From: Stenotrophomonas panacihumi
Lineage (GTDB): Bacteria > Pseudomonadota > Gammaproteobacteria > Xanthomonadales > Xanthomonadaceae
DNA: 64,000 bases
Direction: 5' to 3'
Assembly (NCBI RefSeq): GCF_001431645.1
Contig: NZ_LLXU01000054.1
Coordinates: 1-64,000 of the forward strand
Position 1 is the stretch's first letter. The number at the start of each line of letters is the position of its first letter. The notes beneath the pieces are model-generated. The model was not told the DNA's origin. It did no database searches and saw nothing but the letters and a program-made list of their open reading frames with translations. Shown here piece after piece: positions 7,743 through 15,796 of the stretch. Both the position numbers and the translations under genes were made by a program.

Positions 7743-8110
7743 GGATTGTTTGCCGCCTGTGAACCTGCTTGAAGGGATTCTAGCGCCGGTTTTCCGGATA
7801 GCACAAACCGCAACAAAATGAATGGGCAGGGTGTTGATCTTGTAGGGAATTTTGCTACGGCTGTTGCAGATTCAGGCGGGTTGGCGGGCGCTGGCGTCTC
7901 GGCCTCTCCGTTACCCCGCGCGGCCGCCGGGGGCAGGCCCCTTTCGGGACACGCCGTGAATCCATCCATGGAGGCTCGTCGGCGACATCCATGTCGCCAA
8001 CGGTCCCGAAAGGGGCCTGCCCCCGACGACCCCATGGATCTGGAGGGACGGGAACGCGGAGCGCAACGCGCGGTGCAACGCGCGATGCGTTGCACTGCGC
8101 TGCGGGGGCG
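7743..8110. other. Intergenic region holding a complete palindromic repeat
   Basis: This 368-base gap separates the serine hydrolase start from the GMC oxidoreductase stop. Apart from the palindrome at 7928-8025 I see no gene in it. The serine hydrolase promoter should lie near 7745-7860, but I found no clear hexamer pair. Confidence 0.6.
7928..8025. repeat. Complete copy of the dispersed long-arm palindrome
   Basis: Perfect 23-bp inverted arms (7928-7950 and 8003-8025) flank a centre that holds a second hairpin, GGCGACAT-CC-ATGTCGCC, at 7981-7998. The centre is nearly identical to the copy 30 kb away at 37920-38019. It lies between two reverse genes and could act as terminator or mRNA stabiliser, or be a non-autonomous mobile repeat of the REP or MITE kind. 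Confidence 0.85.
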
Positions 8111-9706
8111 TCAGGGGGCGGCTGCGTCGAGGATCAGGTCCGCGGCGCGCTCGGCCATCATGATCACCGGGGCGTTGGTGTTGCCGCCCGGCAACGTCGG
8201 CATCGCCGAGGCGTCGATCACGCGCAATGCGTCCACGCCTTTGACGCGCAGGTGCGGATCCAGCACGGCGTCGTCGTCGTCCGGTGCGCCCATGCGGCAG
8301 GTGCCGACCGGGTGGTAAATGGTCTCGGCCTTGGCGCGGATGAAGTCGATCAGGCCGGCGTCGTCCAGGTCGTCGCGCGCGGGGAAGATCGGGGCGCCAC
8401 GCCAGGCGTCGAAGGCCGGTTGCGCCAGGATGTCTCGCGAGAGCCGCGCGCACGCCACCATCATCCGCAGGTCGAAGCCCTCCGCGTCGCTCAGGTAGGC
8501 CGGGTCGATCAAGGGAGTGCTCAACGGGTTGGCGTCGCGCAAACGCAGCGTGCCGCGGCTGCGTGGGCGCAGGAAGCAGGCGTGCAGGGTGTAGCCATCG
8601 CCCGGCAGGCGATGGCGGCCGTGGTTGTCGAGCATCGCCGGGACGAAGTGCAGCTGGATGTCCGGACGCTCGTCGCGCGCCAGCGGCGAGCGGTGGAAGC
8701 CGCCGGCTTCGGCGATGTTGCTTGTGCCCGCGCCCTGGTGGCCGCGCAGGAAGTAGTGGAAAGCGATCGCCAGTTCGTTGCTGCGGTCGTAGCTGACGCC
8801 AGGCACGGTGTGGAAGAGCGTGCAGATGTCCAGGTGGTCCTGCAGGTTGCCGCCCACGCCCGGCAGGTCGGCGTGCACGTCGATGCCGTGCGCGCGCAGG
8901 TGGTCGGCCGGGCCGAGGCCGGAGAGCATCAGCAGCTGCGGGGAGTTCACCGCGCCGGCGCAGAGCAGCACTTCGCGCGCGGCGCGGGCGGTGGTGGCGA
9001 TGCCGCGGCGCGCGTAGCACACGCCGGTGGCGCGGCCGCCTTCGATCAGCACGCGGTGCACCTGCACGCCGGTGACCACGCGCAGGTTGCGGCGTGCGCG
9101 GATCGGCCGCAGGTAGGCGGCCGCGGAGGAACAGCGCGCGCCGTCCTTCTGGGTGACCTGGTAGAAGCCCACGCCGGCCTGTTCGGGGCCATTGAAGTCG
9201 TGGTTGGCCTGCAGGCCCGCCTGCACGCCGGCGGTGACGAAGGCTTCGGACAGCAGGTTGCGGTGGCGCAGGTCGCTGACGTACAGCGGGCCCTCGCCGC
9301 CATGCAAGGCGTCGGCGCCGTGCTCGTTGTGTTCGCTGCGGCGGAAGTAGGGCAGCACGCTGGCCCAGTTCCAGCCTTCGGCGCCGGCGCGCGCCCAGTC
9401 GTCGTAGTCGCCGGGCACGCCGCGGGTGTAGCACATGGCGTTGATCGAGCTGGAGCCGCCCAGCACCTTGCCGCGCGGCCACCACAGCCGGCGGCCGTCG
9501 AGCGCGGCCTGCGGCTCGGTGTCGTAGTTCCAGTTCACCGCGCGCTGGTTGACCAGCCGCGCCAAGCCGGCGGGCATGTGGATGAAAGGGTGGTAGTCGC
9601 GCGGGCCGGCTTCGATGAGCAGCACGCGGCAGTGCGGGTCGGCACTGAGGCGGTGGGCCAGCACGCAACCGGCGGAGCCGGCGCCCACGATGACGTAGTC
9701 GTACAC
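8111..9706 (-). CDS. GMC-family FAD oxidoreductase (choline/alcohol dehydrogenase-like)
   Basis: A 531-residue flavoprotein. The N-terminal dinucleotide fold is YVIVGAGSAGCVLAHRL; GMC signature 1 appears as GKVLGGSSSINAMCYTRG and signature 2 as GAVNSPQLLMLSGLG. The C-terminal catalytic region has HPVGTCRMG and NTNAPVIMMAERAADLI. The family oxidises primary alcohols such as choline, long-chain alkanols or polyethylene glycol to aldehydes with FAD and passes electrons to a quinone or oxygen. No betaine aldehyde dehydrogenase or betI lies nearby, so choline is not favoured over other alcohols. The only overlap with known context is divergence from the transporter gene at 9889. Confidence 0.9.
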   Translation of the reverse strand: MYDYVIVGAGSAGCVLAHRLSADPHCRVLLIEAGPRDYHPFIHMPAGLARLVNQRAVNWNYDTEPQAALDGRRLWWPRGKVLGGSSSINAMCYTRGVPGDYDDWARAGAEGWNWASVLPYFRRSEHNEHGADALHGGEGPLYVSDLRHRNLLSEAFVTAGVQAGLQANHDFNGPEQAGVGFYQVTQKDGARCSSAAAYLRPIRARRNLRVVTGVQVHRVLIEGGRATGVCYARRGIATTARAAREVLLCAGAVNSPQLLMLSGLGPADHLRAHGIDVHADLPGVGGNLQDHLDICTLFHTVPGVSYDRSNELAIAFHYFLRGHQGAGTSNIAEAGGFHRSPLARDERPDIQLHFVPAMLDNHGRHRLPGDGYTLHACFLRPRSRGTLRLRDANPLSTPLIDPAYLSDAEGFDLRMMVACARLSRDILAQPAFDAWRGAPIFPARDDLDDAGLIDFIRAKAETIYHPVGTCRMGAPDDDDAVLDPHLRVKGVDALRVIDASAMPTLPGGNTNAPVIMMAERAADLILDAAAP

Positions 9707-9847
9707 GCATTCCCTCCCCGGAACTCGCGTCCGCCGAGCATAGGCAGATGGCGGCGCGCCGGCAACGCGCTGTCATGCCCACGGAACTGGCGGCGCGGCG
9801 GGGCATGGGCTAACTTGCGCGCTTTCACCTCCCCCCGGAGCCAGACC

Positions 9848-9892
9848 ATGTTCCTCCGCCACCCGGGCACGTCCTCGTGCCGGTGCCCATGA
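9848..9892 (+). CDS. Possible 14-codon leader peptide coupled to the downstream transporter
   Basis: An ATG at 9848 preceded by CCGGAG reads 14 codons (MFLRHPGTSSCRCP) and stops at TGA 9890-9892, which overlaps the transporter ATG (ATGA at 9889). The transporter start has no Shine-Dalgarno of its own, so ribosomes finishing this frame could re-initiate there. No regulatory amino-acid run is evident. It could equally be chance. Confidence 0.35.
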   Translation: MFLRHPGTSSCRCP

Positions 9893-11262
9893 GCGCGGCC
9901 TCCTCCCGGACACCCGGCGCCGTCGGCCGCTTCCGCGATGCCCTGCGCGGTTCGCCGGCGCTGTGGTGGTCGTTCGTGTACTTCTTCTGCCTGCTCAGCG
10001 GCTACTACGTGCTGCGGCCCGTACGCGAGGCGATGAGCGCCTCCGCCGACGTGGAAGCGGTGTTCCCGCGGGCGATGATCGATTTCTTCGGCGCCCACGG
10101 CATGCCGTTGAAGGATTTCACCCTGCAGGTGCTGTTCACCTGCACGTTCCTGATCATGCTGGTGCTGCAGCCTCTCTATGGCGCGCTGGTCAGCCGCTAC
10201 CCGCGACGGGTGTTCCTGCCGGTGGTGTACGGGTTCTTCATCGTCACCCTGCTGGTGTTCTACGTGCTCTTCGACACTGGCGTGCCCGGGCGCGGCATGG
10301 CCTTCTTCCTGTGGATCACCGTGTTCAACCTGTTCGCGGTGGCGGTGTTCTGGAGCTTCATGGCCGATGTCTTCAGCAATGCCGAGGCCAAGGCGTACTA
10401 CGGCTACATCGGCGCGGCCGGCACGCTGGGCGCGTTCCTGGGGCCGATCCTGACCCGCACGCTGGTCGAGCGCATCGGCATCGCCCACCTGATGCTGATC
10501 TCGGCCGGCTTCCTGTGCGTGTGCATGGTCTGCCTGCTGCGCCTGCGCCTGTGGGCGGTGAAGCGCGAGCAGGCGCAGCGGCTGGCCAGTGGCGAGGTGC
10601 CGATGGGCGGCAGCGTGCTGGCCGGCCTGCAGCTCATCGTGCGCGAGCCGCTGCTGCGCTGGCTGGCGATCATGGTGCTGTTCGGCGTGGGCATCGGCAC
10701 GCTGCTGTACAACGAGCAGGCGGCGATCGTGCGCCGGCTGTTCACCGACCCCGCGTCGAGCACCGCGTACTACGCCACCATCGACCTGGCGGTGAACGCG
10801 CTCACGTTGCTGGTGCAGGTGTTCCTCACCCGCCTGCTGCTGTCGCGCTACGGCATCGCGCCGGCGCTGCTGATTCCCGGCGTGGCGGTCATCGTCGGCT
10901 ACTCGATCCTGGCCGCGTCACCGCTGCCGATGATGGTGGCGGTAGTGCAGGTGGTGACCCGCGCCAGCGAATTCTCGCTGGCCAAGCCGGCGCGCGAGAC
11001 GATCTACACGCGGGTGGACCGCGAATGGCGCTACAAGGCGGGCGCGGCGATCGACACGGTGATCTATCGTGGCGGCGACCTGACCTTCGCCTGGGTGCAC
11101 AAGCTGCTCTCGGCGTTCGGCCCGCACGTGCTGTTCGGCGGCGGCCTGCTGGCCGCGTGCGGCATGACCTTTGGCGCGTGGCGCCTGCTGCGCGAGGCCG
11201 ACAAGTTGCCGGCGGAGCGCCGCGACGGCGTTCCTGCCGACGCTCGCGCCGCCACTTCCTGA
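9889..11262 (+). CDS. MFS / NTP-NDP-exchanger-like membrane transporter
   Basis: A 457-residue polytopic membrane protein with about 12 hydrophobic segments. The N terminus reads ALWWSFVYFFCLLSGYYVLRPVREAM, a signature I associate with the major-facilitator branch related to the ATP/ADP translocases (TlcC-like) found in many Gammaproteobacteria; the FSNAEAKAYYGYIGAAGTLG and SLAKPARETIYTRV blocks fit. Substrate is unknown; nucleotide exchange is not implied for free-living members. The ATG at 9889 is chosen over a GTG at 9877 since the GTG extension lacks a ribosome binding site too, and the ATG overlaps a short upstream frame. The downstream DUF1304 gene is 76 bases away. Confidence 0.75.
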   Translation: MSAASSRTPGAVGRFRDALRGSPALWWSFVYFFCLLSGYYVLRPVREAMSASADVEAVFPRAMIDFFGAHGMPLKDFTLQVLFTCTFLIMLVLQPLYGALVSRYPRRVFLPVVYGFFIVTLLVFYVLFDTGVPGRGMAFFLWITVFNLFAVAVFWSFMADVFSNAEAKAYYGYIGAAGTLGAFLGPILTRTLVERIGIAHLMLISAGFLCVCMVCLLRLRLWAVKREQAQRLASGEVPMGGSVLAGLQLIVREPLLRWLAIMVLFGVGIGTLLYNEQAAIVRRLFTDPASSTAYYATIDLAVNALTLLVQVFLTRLLLSRYGIAPALLIPGVAVIVGYSILAASPLPMMVAVVQVVTRASEFSLAKPARETIYTRVDREWRYKAGAAIDTVIYRGGDLTFAWVHKLLSAFGPHVLFGGGLLAACGMTFGAWRLLREADKLPAERRDGVPADARAATS

Positions 11263-11338
11263 TCCGCTTGCCGCGCGCCACCCGGCGCGGGGATGATGCC
11301 GGCATCGCCGCCGGCGAAACCGACGAAGGACCGTAACG

Positions 11339-11689
11339 ATGCTGTTTGCCCAGATCCTCGCCACCGTGGTGGCGCTCCTGCACGTGTACTTCCTGGTGCT
11401 GGAGATGTTCCTGTGGACCCGCCCGCTGGGGCTGAGGGTGTTTCGCAACACGCCGGAGAAGGCGCAGACCACCCGCGTGCTGGCCGCCAACCAGGGGCTC
11501 TACAACGGCTTCCTCGCCGCGGGCCTGCTGTGGGGCGTGGTGGCCGCGCGCGCCGACGTGCTCGCGTTCTTCCTCGGCTGCGTGGTCGTGGCCGGGCTGT
11601 ATGGCGCGTGGAGCGTGAGCCGGCGCATCCTGTGGATCCAGGCCGCGCCGGCGGCGGTGGCGCTCGTGCTGCTCTGGCTGGGGCGCTGA
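11339..11689 (+). CDS. DUF1304 family small membrane protein
   Basis: A 116-residue protein with four hydrophobic helices. The N-terminal VALLHVYFLVLEMFLW, the FRNTPEKAQTTRVLAANQGLYNGFLAAGL block and the C-terminal short helices match DUF1304 members of about 120 residues. Function is not established. AAGGACCGTAACG precedes the ATG as a plausible ribosome binding site. It is co-directional with the transporter upstream and converges on the thioesterase gene. Confidence 0.88.
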   Translation: MLFAQILATVVALLHVYFLVLEMFLWTRPLGLRVFRNTPEKAQTTRVLAANQGLYNGFLAAGLLWGVVAARADVLAFFLGCVVVAGLYGAWSVSRRILWIQAAPAAVALVLLWLGR

Positions 11690-11718
11690 AGCAGGCCGCC
11701 GTTTTGAACTGACGGGTG

Positions 11719-12186
11719 TCAGCCCTTCCGCGGCGACACCCACATCTCGATGCGCGCCTGGAACACCTGCTCGCCCGCATCGTTGCGTACCACCACGTCC
11801 ACCGGCAGGCCGTAGCCTTCGGCCGCCTCGCGCAGTTCGATGGCCGGGGTCGCGGTCGCATGCATCGTGCCGGTCGCCTTGCGCTGGTATTGCACCGCCA
11901 TGCCCTTGGGAATCCAGCGCATCGTCGGCGGCAGGCTGGCATCGACCATCACCCCGCCCACCAGCTCGGCCAGGTTGCACAGGGCGATCGCGTGCACGGT
12001 GCCGATGTGGTTGTGCACGCGCCGGCGGTCGGCGATGCGGGCCTCGCACACGCCCGGCGCCAGGTGCGTGATGCGCGGGGCAATCGTGCCGAAATAGGGC
12101 GCCTTGAAGCAGATCGCGCGCGAGAACAGCCAGTGGCCGCACGGCCAGCGGGTGATGCGCTGGTACAGCCGCAGCAGGGACGTCAT
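11719..12186 (-). CDS. DUF4442-type hotdog-fold thioesterase-like protein
   Basis: A 155-residue hotdog protein. The core VHNHIGTVHAIALCNLAELVGGVMVDA places an HNHIGTVHA helix-start and a long central helix as in DUF4442/PaaI-like acyl-CoA thioesterases, followed by strands TMRWIPKGMAVQYQRKATG. Expected activity is hydrolysis of an acyl-CoA thioester, which fits the fadE gene just upstream. GGAGGAAACATCCC precedes the ATG at 12186, so the longer frame to 12309, which overlaps fadE, is rejected. A hairpin at 12210-12233 separates it from fadE. Confidence 0.85.
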   Translation of the reverse strand: MTSLLRLYQRITRWPCGHWLFSRAICFKAPYFGTIAPRITHLAPGVCEARIADRRRVHNHIGTVHAIALCNLAELVGGVMVDASLPPTMRWIPKGMAVQYQRKATGTMHATATPAIELREAAEGYGLPVDVVVRNDAGEQVFQARIEMWVSPRKG

Positions 12187-12209
12187 GGGATGTTTCCTCC
12201 GGATACGAA

Positions 12210-12233
12210 GACGGCGGGCCGAAGCCCGCCGTC
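12210..12233 (-). terminator. Hairpin after fadE
   Basis: A perfect 10-bp stem GACGGCGGGC / GCCCGCCGTC with a CGAA-type tetraloop, 20 bases past the fadE stop. It lacks a T-run, so it may be a leaky terminator or mRNA 3'-end protector that still lets the thioesterase gene be read. Confidence 0.6.
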
Positions 12234-12253
12234 CTGGGTGCCACTGGTCAGGC

Positions 12254-14728
12254 TCAGGCCGCTTCGCGCGACTGGCCGCCCTTGGGCTGTTCGTAGTACG
12301 TCGCCGCACGCAGCTCGTGGGTGTCGAAATCGTCCACGGTGATGGTGTCCATGGTGATCTCGCGCAGCTCTTCCAGCAGCTTGCGTTCTTCGGCGTTGAG
12401 CACGCCCTCGGCCACGGCCTCGTCGAGCTGCGCGCTGAACTCCAGCGCCTCGATGCCCTTGGTCTTGAGCGCCTTGAGGAACTTGCGCTCCACCGGCTCG
12501 GCCATCACGGCCTTGGCCAGGTAGCTGGCGATGCGGCCGCCCGGGTTGTTTTCGCACGGGGTCAGGAACACGCCCTTGCCCAGGCGGTCGCGGGCCTCGT
12601 TGGGCGCCATCAGCAGCGCGGCGACGCGACGCGACAGGCGGTCGCCCGGCGCTTCGGCGCGACGGCCGAACGGGAAGATCAGCGCCCACATCAGCCAGCC
12701 GACCGGACGGATCGGGAAGTTGCGCAGCGCGGCCGACAGCGAGGTCTCGATCTTGTGCACGCTGTCGTGGAAGGCCCAGGCCAGCAGCGGCTGGTCGGCC
12801 TGCGGCGCGCCCTCGTCGTGGTAGCGCTTGAGCATCGCGCTGGTCATGTAGATGTGGCTCAGCACGTCGCCCAGGCGGCCGGACAGCGATTCCTTGAACT
12901 TGAGCTTGCCGCCCAACATCATCATCGAGACGTCGGCCATCAGCGCCAGGTTCGCCGAGTAGCGGTCCAGCTTGCGGAAGAAGCGGCGGGTGTAGTCATC
13001 GCCCGGGGCGCTGCCGAAACGGGCGCCGGTCAGGCCGAACCAGAACGAACGCACCGCGTTGGAGATGCCGAAGCGGATGTGGCCGAACAGGCTCTGGTCG
13101 AACTCTTCCAGGCCGCGCGCGGTGTCGCTGTCCTGGGCGGCCTTCATTTCCTTCAGCACCCACGGATGGCACAGGATCGCGCCCTGGCCGAAGATCAGCA
13201 GGCTGCGGGTCATGATGTTGGCGCCTTCGACCGTGATGCCGATCGGCGCGGCCTGCCAGGCGCGGCCGGCGAAGTTGCGCGGCCCCAGGATGATGCCCTT
13301 GCCGCCCACCACGTCCATCACGTCGCTGATGACCTCGCGGCCCATCGTGGTGCAGTGGTACTTGGCGATCGCCGACGGCACCGACGGCACGTCGCCACGA
13401 TCCACCGCCGCGGCGGTGGCCTGCGACAGCGCGCTGATCGCATAGGCCTTGCCGCCGATGCGCGCCAGCGCCTCTTCCACGCCCTCGAAGCGGCCGACCG
13501 ACAGGCCGAACTGCTTGCGGATGCGCGCGTACGAACCGGTGACCACCGCGCCGAACTTCGCGCCGCCCGACGCGGTGGAGGGCAGGGTGATCGAGCGGCC
13601 CACAGCCAGGCACTCGTTGAGCATGTTCCAGCCCTTGCCGACCATGTCCACGCCGCCGATCAGCTGGCTCAGCGGGATGAACACCTCGTGGCCGTGGATC
13701 GGGCCGTTCTGGAACGGCGAGTTGAGCGGGAAGTGGCGGCGGCCGATTTCCACGCCGGGCGTTTCGCGCGGCAGCAGCGCCAGGGTGATGCCGATGTCCT
13801 TGGTGTCGCCGATCAGGCCTTCCGGGTCGTACATGCGGAACGCCAGGCCGATGATCGTGGCGACCGGGGCCAGGGTGATGTAGCGCTTGTCGAAGGTGAG
13901 CTTGACGCCGAGCACGTTGGCGCCATTCCACTCGCCCTTGCAGACGATGCCGTAGTCCGGGATGGAGGTGGCGTCGGAGCCGGCGAACGGGCCGGTCAGG
14001 CCGAAGCACGGCACTTCCTGGCCGGCGGCCAGGCGCGGCAGGTAATGGTCCTTCTGTTCCTGGGTGCCGTAGTGGACCAGCAGCTCACCCGGGCCGAGCG
14101 AGTTCGGCACGCCGACGGTGGAGCTGACCACGCTGGAGACGGAGGCCAGCTTCTGGATCACCTTGTGGTGCGCCAGCGCGCTGAAGCCCAGGCCGCCGAA
14201 CTGCTTGGGAATGATCATGCCGAAGAAGCGGTTCTTCTTGATGAAGTCCCACATGTCCGGCGGCAGGTCGGCATGGACATGGGTGATTTCCCAGTCGTTG
14301 ATCATCTTGCACAGCTCTTCCACCGGGCCGTCGAGGAAGGCCTGCTCCTCGGCGCTCAGCTCCGGCTTCGGGTAGTTGAGCAGCTTCTGCCAATCCGGGT
14401 CGCCGGTGAACAGCTCGCCTTCGAAACCAACCGAGCCGGTTTCCAGCGCGATGCGCTCGGTCTGCGAGAGCGGCGGCAACACCTTGCGGAACACCTTCAG
14501 CAGCGGCGCGGTCAGCAGCGGCTTGCGGATGAAGGGCAGCAGCACCGGCACGGCGACCAGGGCGACCAGCACCGCGGCCACGATCGTGGCGGTGGCGTTG
14601 GCGCCGAGCAGCCAGCCGGCGACCAGCAGCGTGGCGCTGATCGCCACCCAGGCGGCCAGGCGCATGCGGTGGTAGGCGGCGAAGCCCGCCGCCAGCAATA
14701 CAAGAAGGAAAGGCGCGACGATGCTCAT
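12254..14728 (-). CDS. fadE: Acyl-CoA dehydrogenase FadE
   Basis: An 824-residue protein, near the 814 of E. coli FadE, which carries out the first step of fatty acid beta-oxidation. Two or three membrane-spanning segments occupy residues about 1-70, as in FadE. The acyl-CoA dehydrogenase core contains KKNRFFGMIIPKQFGGLG, CFGLTGPFAGSDATSIPD and GGKGIILGPRNFAGRAWQA, and the C-terminal DUF1974 extension runs from about residue 560 to the end. The ATG at 14728 overlaps the esterase stop by four bases (ATGA), so the two are translationally coupled and controlled from the promoter at 15663-15692. The divergent TetR regulator is the likely repressor. Confidence 0.96.
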   Translation of the reverse strand: MSIVAPFLLVLLAAGFAAYHRMRLAAWVAISATLLVAGWLLGANATATIVAAVLVALVAVPVLLPFIRKPLLTAPLLKVFRKVLPPLSQTERIALETGSVGFEGELFTGDPDWQKLLNYPKPELSAEEQAFLDGPVEELCKMINDWEITHVHADLPPDMWDFIKKNRFFGMIIPKQFGGLGFSALAHHKVIQKLASVSSVVSSTVGVPNSLGPGELLVHYGTQEQKDHYLPRLAAGQEVPCFGLTGPFAGSDATSIPDYGIVCKGEWNGANVLGVKLTFDKRYITLAPVATIIGLAFRMYDPEGLIGDTKDIGITLALLPRETPGVEIGRRHFPLNSPFQNGPIHGHEVFIPLSQLIGGVDMVGKGWNMLNECLAVGRSITLPSTASGGAKFGAVVTGSYARIRKQFGLSVGRFEGVEEALARIGGKAYAISALSQATAAAVDRGDVPSVPSAIAKYHCTTMGREVISDVMDVVGGKGIILGPRNFAGRAWQAAPIGITVEGANIMTRSLLIFGQGAILCHPWVLKEMKAAQDSDTARGLEEFDQSLFGHIRFGISNAVRSFWFGLTGARFGSAPGDDYTRRFFRKLDRYSANLALMADVSMMMLGGKLKFKESLSGRLGDVLSHIYMTSAMLKRYHDEGAPQADQPLLAWAFHDSVHKIETSLSAALRNFPIRPVGWLMWALIFPFGRRAEAPGDRLSRRVAALLMAPNEARDRLGKGVFLTPCENNPGGRIASYLAKAVMAEPVERKFLKALKTKGIEALEFSAQLDEAVAEGVLNAEERKLLEELREITMDTITVDDFDTHELRAATYYEQPKGGQSREAA

Positions 14729-15657
14729 GGTCCTGCTCCAGTAACGTACTCGGTAGCGTGCTTGATGTCGGTGGACGCCGGTGGGGCGAGCGCCGGCAAG
14801 GCGTCCAGATAGTGCAACACAGCGGCGGTAAATGCGCTGTTTTCGTCGCCGGCGACCATGTGGGTGGCCTCCGGCAGCCGCACGTGTTGGGCGTGCGGCA
14901 CGAGCGAAAGGAATTCGGCCACGGTCTGCGGGCTCACCAAGTCGCTGCGCCCGCCGCTGACCAGCAGCACCGGGCAACGGATCTGCGCGGCGGCGTGCAG
15001 CAGCACCTGCTGCTGTTCGTGGGCATCGCCGCCGGCGAGTTCGTCGATCAGGCGCGGATCCCAATGCCAGTACCAGCGGCCGTCGGCGTCCTCGCGCAGC
15101 AGCTTGCGCAGGCCGTCGCCGGACTTGCGCGGGCGGTGCGGCAGGTAGTCGGCAATGGCGTCGGCGGCGGCATGCAGGGAGTCGAAGCCATCCGGATGGG
15201 CGCTCATGAAGCGCAGGATGCGTTCGACGCCGGCGGTCTCCCAGCGCGGCGTGATGTCCACCAGCACCATCGCGCGGAACAGGCCCGGCCAGCGCGATTC
15301 GGCCAGCAGGCCGAACAGCCCGCCCATCGAGGCGGCCACCAGCACCGGCGGCGGCGACATCTCGCCGGCGATGACGATCAGGTCGTCGGTGAACTGGGTG
15401 CCGTCGTAAGGCAGCGTGGCGGGATTGCGGCTCGATTCGCCATGGCCGCGCGCATCATAGGAAAGCGTGGCGTAGCCGGATTCGGCGAGCACGCGGGCGG
15501 TGTCGTCCCAGGCCTTGCGCGTCTGGCCGAAGCCATGCGCCAGCACCACGCTGCCACGATGGCCGTCGCCCAGGCGGGAGGCGGCCAGCCGGGTATCGCC
15601 CGCGCCAGCGAGCAGCGCGTCGGGAACGTGTGTCAGCGGAGGGAGGTGGCTAACCAT
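14725..15657 (-). CDS. Alpha/beta hydrolase
   Basis: A 310-residue alpha/beta hydrolase. The oxyanion region is VVLAHGFGQTRKAW, followed by LSYDARGHGESSRN. The nucleophile is Ser in VAASMGGLFG, a slight departure from GxSxG (AxSxG). The acid is in the region LLVSGGRSDLVSP and the catalytic His in EATHMVAGDEN. It is a serine esterase or thioesterase; its place upstream of and overlapping fadE suggests an acyl ester or acyl-CoA substrate. The start codon sits inside a palindrome and 5 bases after a -10 hexamer, so the mRNA may begin at the ATG. Confidence 0.88.
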   Translation of the reverse strand: MVSHLPPLTHVPDALLAGAGDTRLAASRLGDGHRGSVVLAHGFGQTRKAWDDTARVLAESGYATLSYDARGHGESSRNPATLPYDGTQFTDDLIVIAGEMSPPPVLVAASMGGLFGLLAESRWPGLFRAMVLVDITPRWETAGVERILRFMSAHPDGFDSLHAAADAIADYLPHRPRKSGDGLRKLLREDADGRWYWHWDPRLIDELAGGDAHEQQQVLLHAAAQIRCPVLLVSGGRSDLVSPQTVAEFLSLVPHAQHVRLPEATHMVAGDENSAFTAAVLHYLDALPALAPPASTDIKHATEYVTGAGP

Positions 15658-15707
15658 ACCTAATGGTATGGATGCGGCGGAGGCCCTGTCAATACTGGTT
15701 GGTATGG
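15654..15707. promoter_or_regulatory. Promoter of the hydrolase-fadE operon with two inverted-repeat operator candidates
   Basis: On the reverse strand TTGACA (15692-15687) is followed after 18 bases by TACCAT (15668-15663), then 5 bases to the hydrolase ATG (15657). CCATACCTAATGGTATGG at 15654-15671 is an inverted repeat (CCATAC/GTATGG) covering both the -10 and the start codon. A related half-palindrome, ATACTGGTTGGTATGG at 15692-15707, abuts the -35. Both are likely binding sites of the TetR protein encoded at 15797. Confidence 0.7.
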
Positions 15708-15796
15708 AGGTGCAGAGTCAGGCGGGGCGCGGCTTTCCGCACCCCGCGGAGGCCTCGCATACTGCAACCGACTGCGGCGTATGGTTAAATCACGAG

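Noticed and set aside
12104..14812. A 902-codon forward frame opposite fadE
   Set aside because: His/Arg/Gln-rich shadow with no recognisable domain; fadE has full acyl-CoA dehydrogenase motifs.
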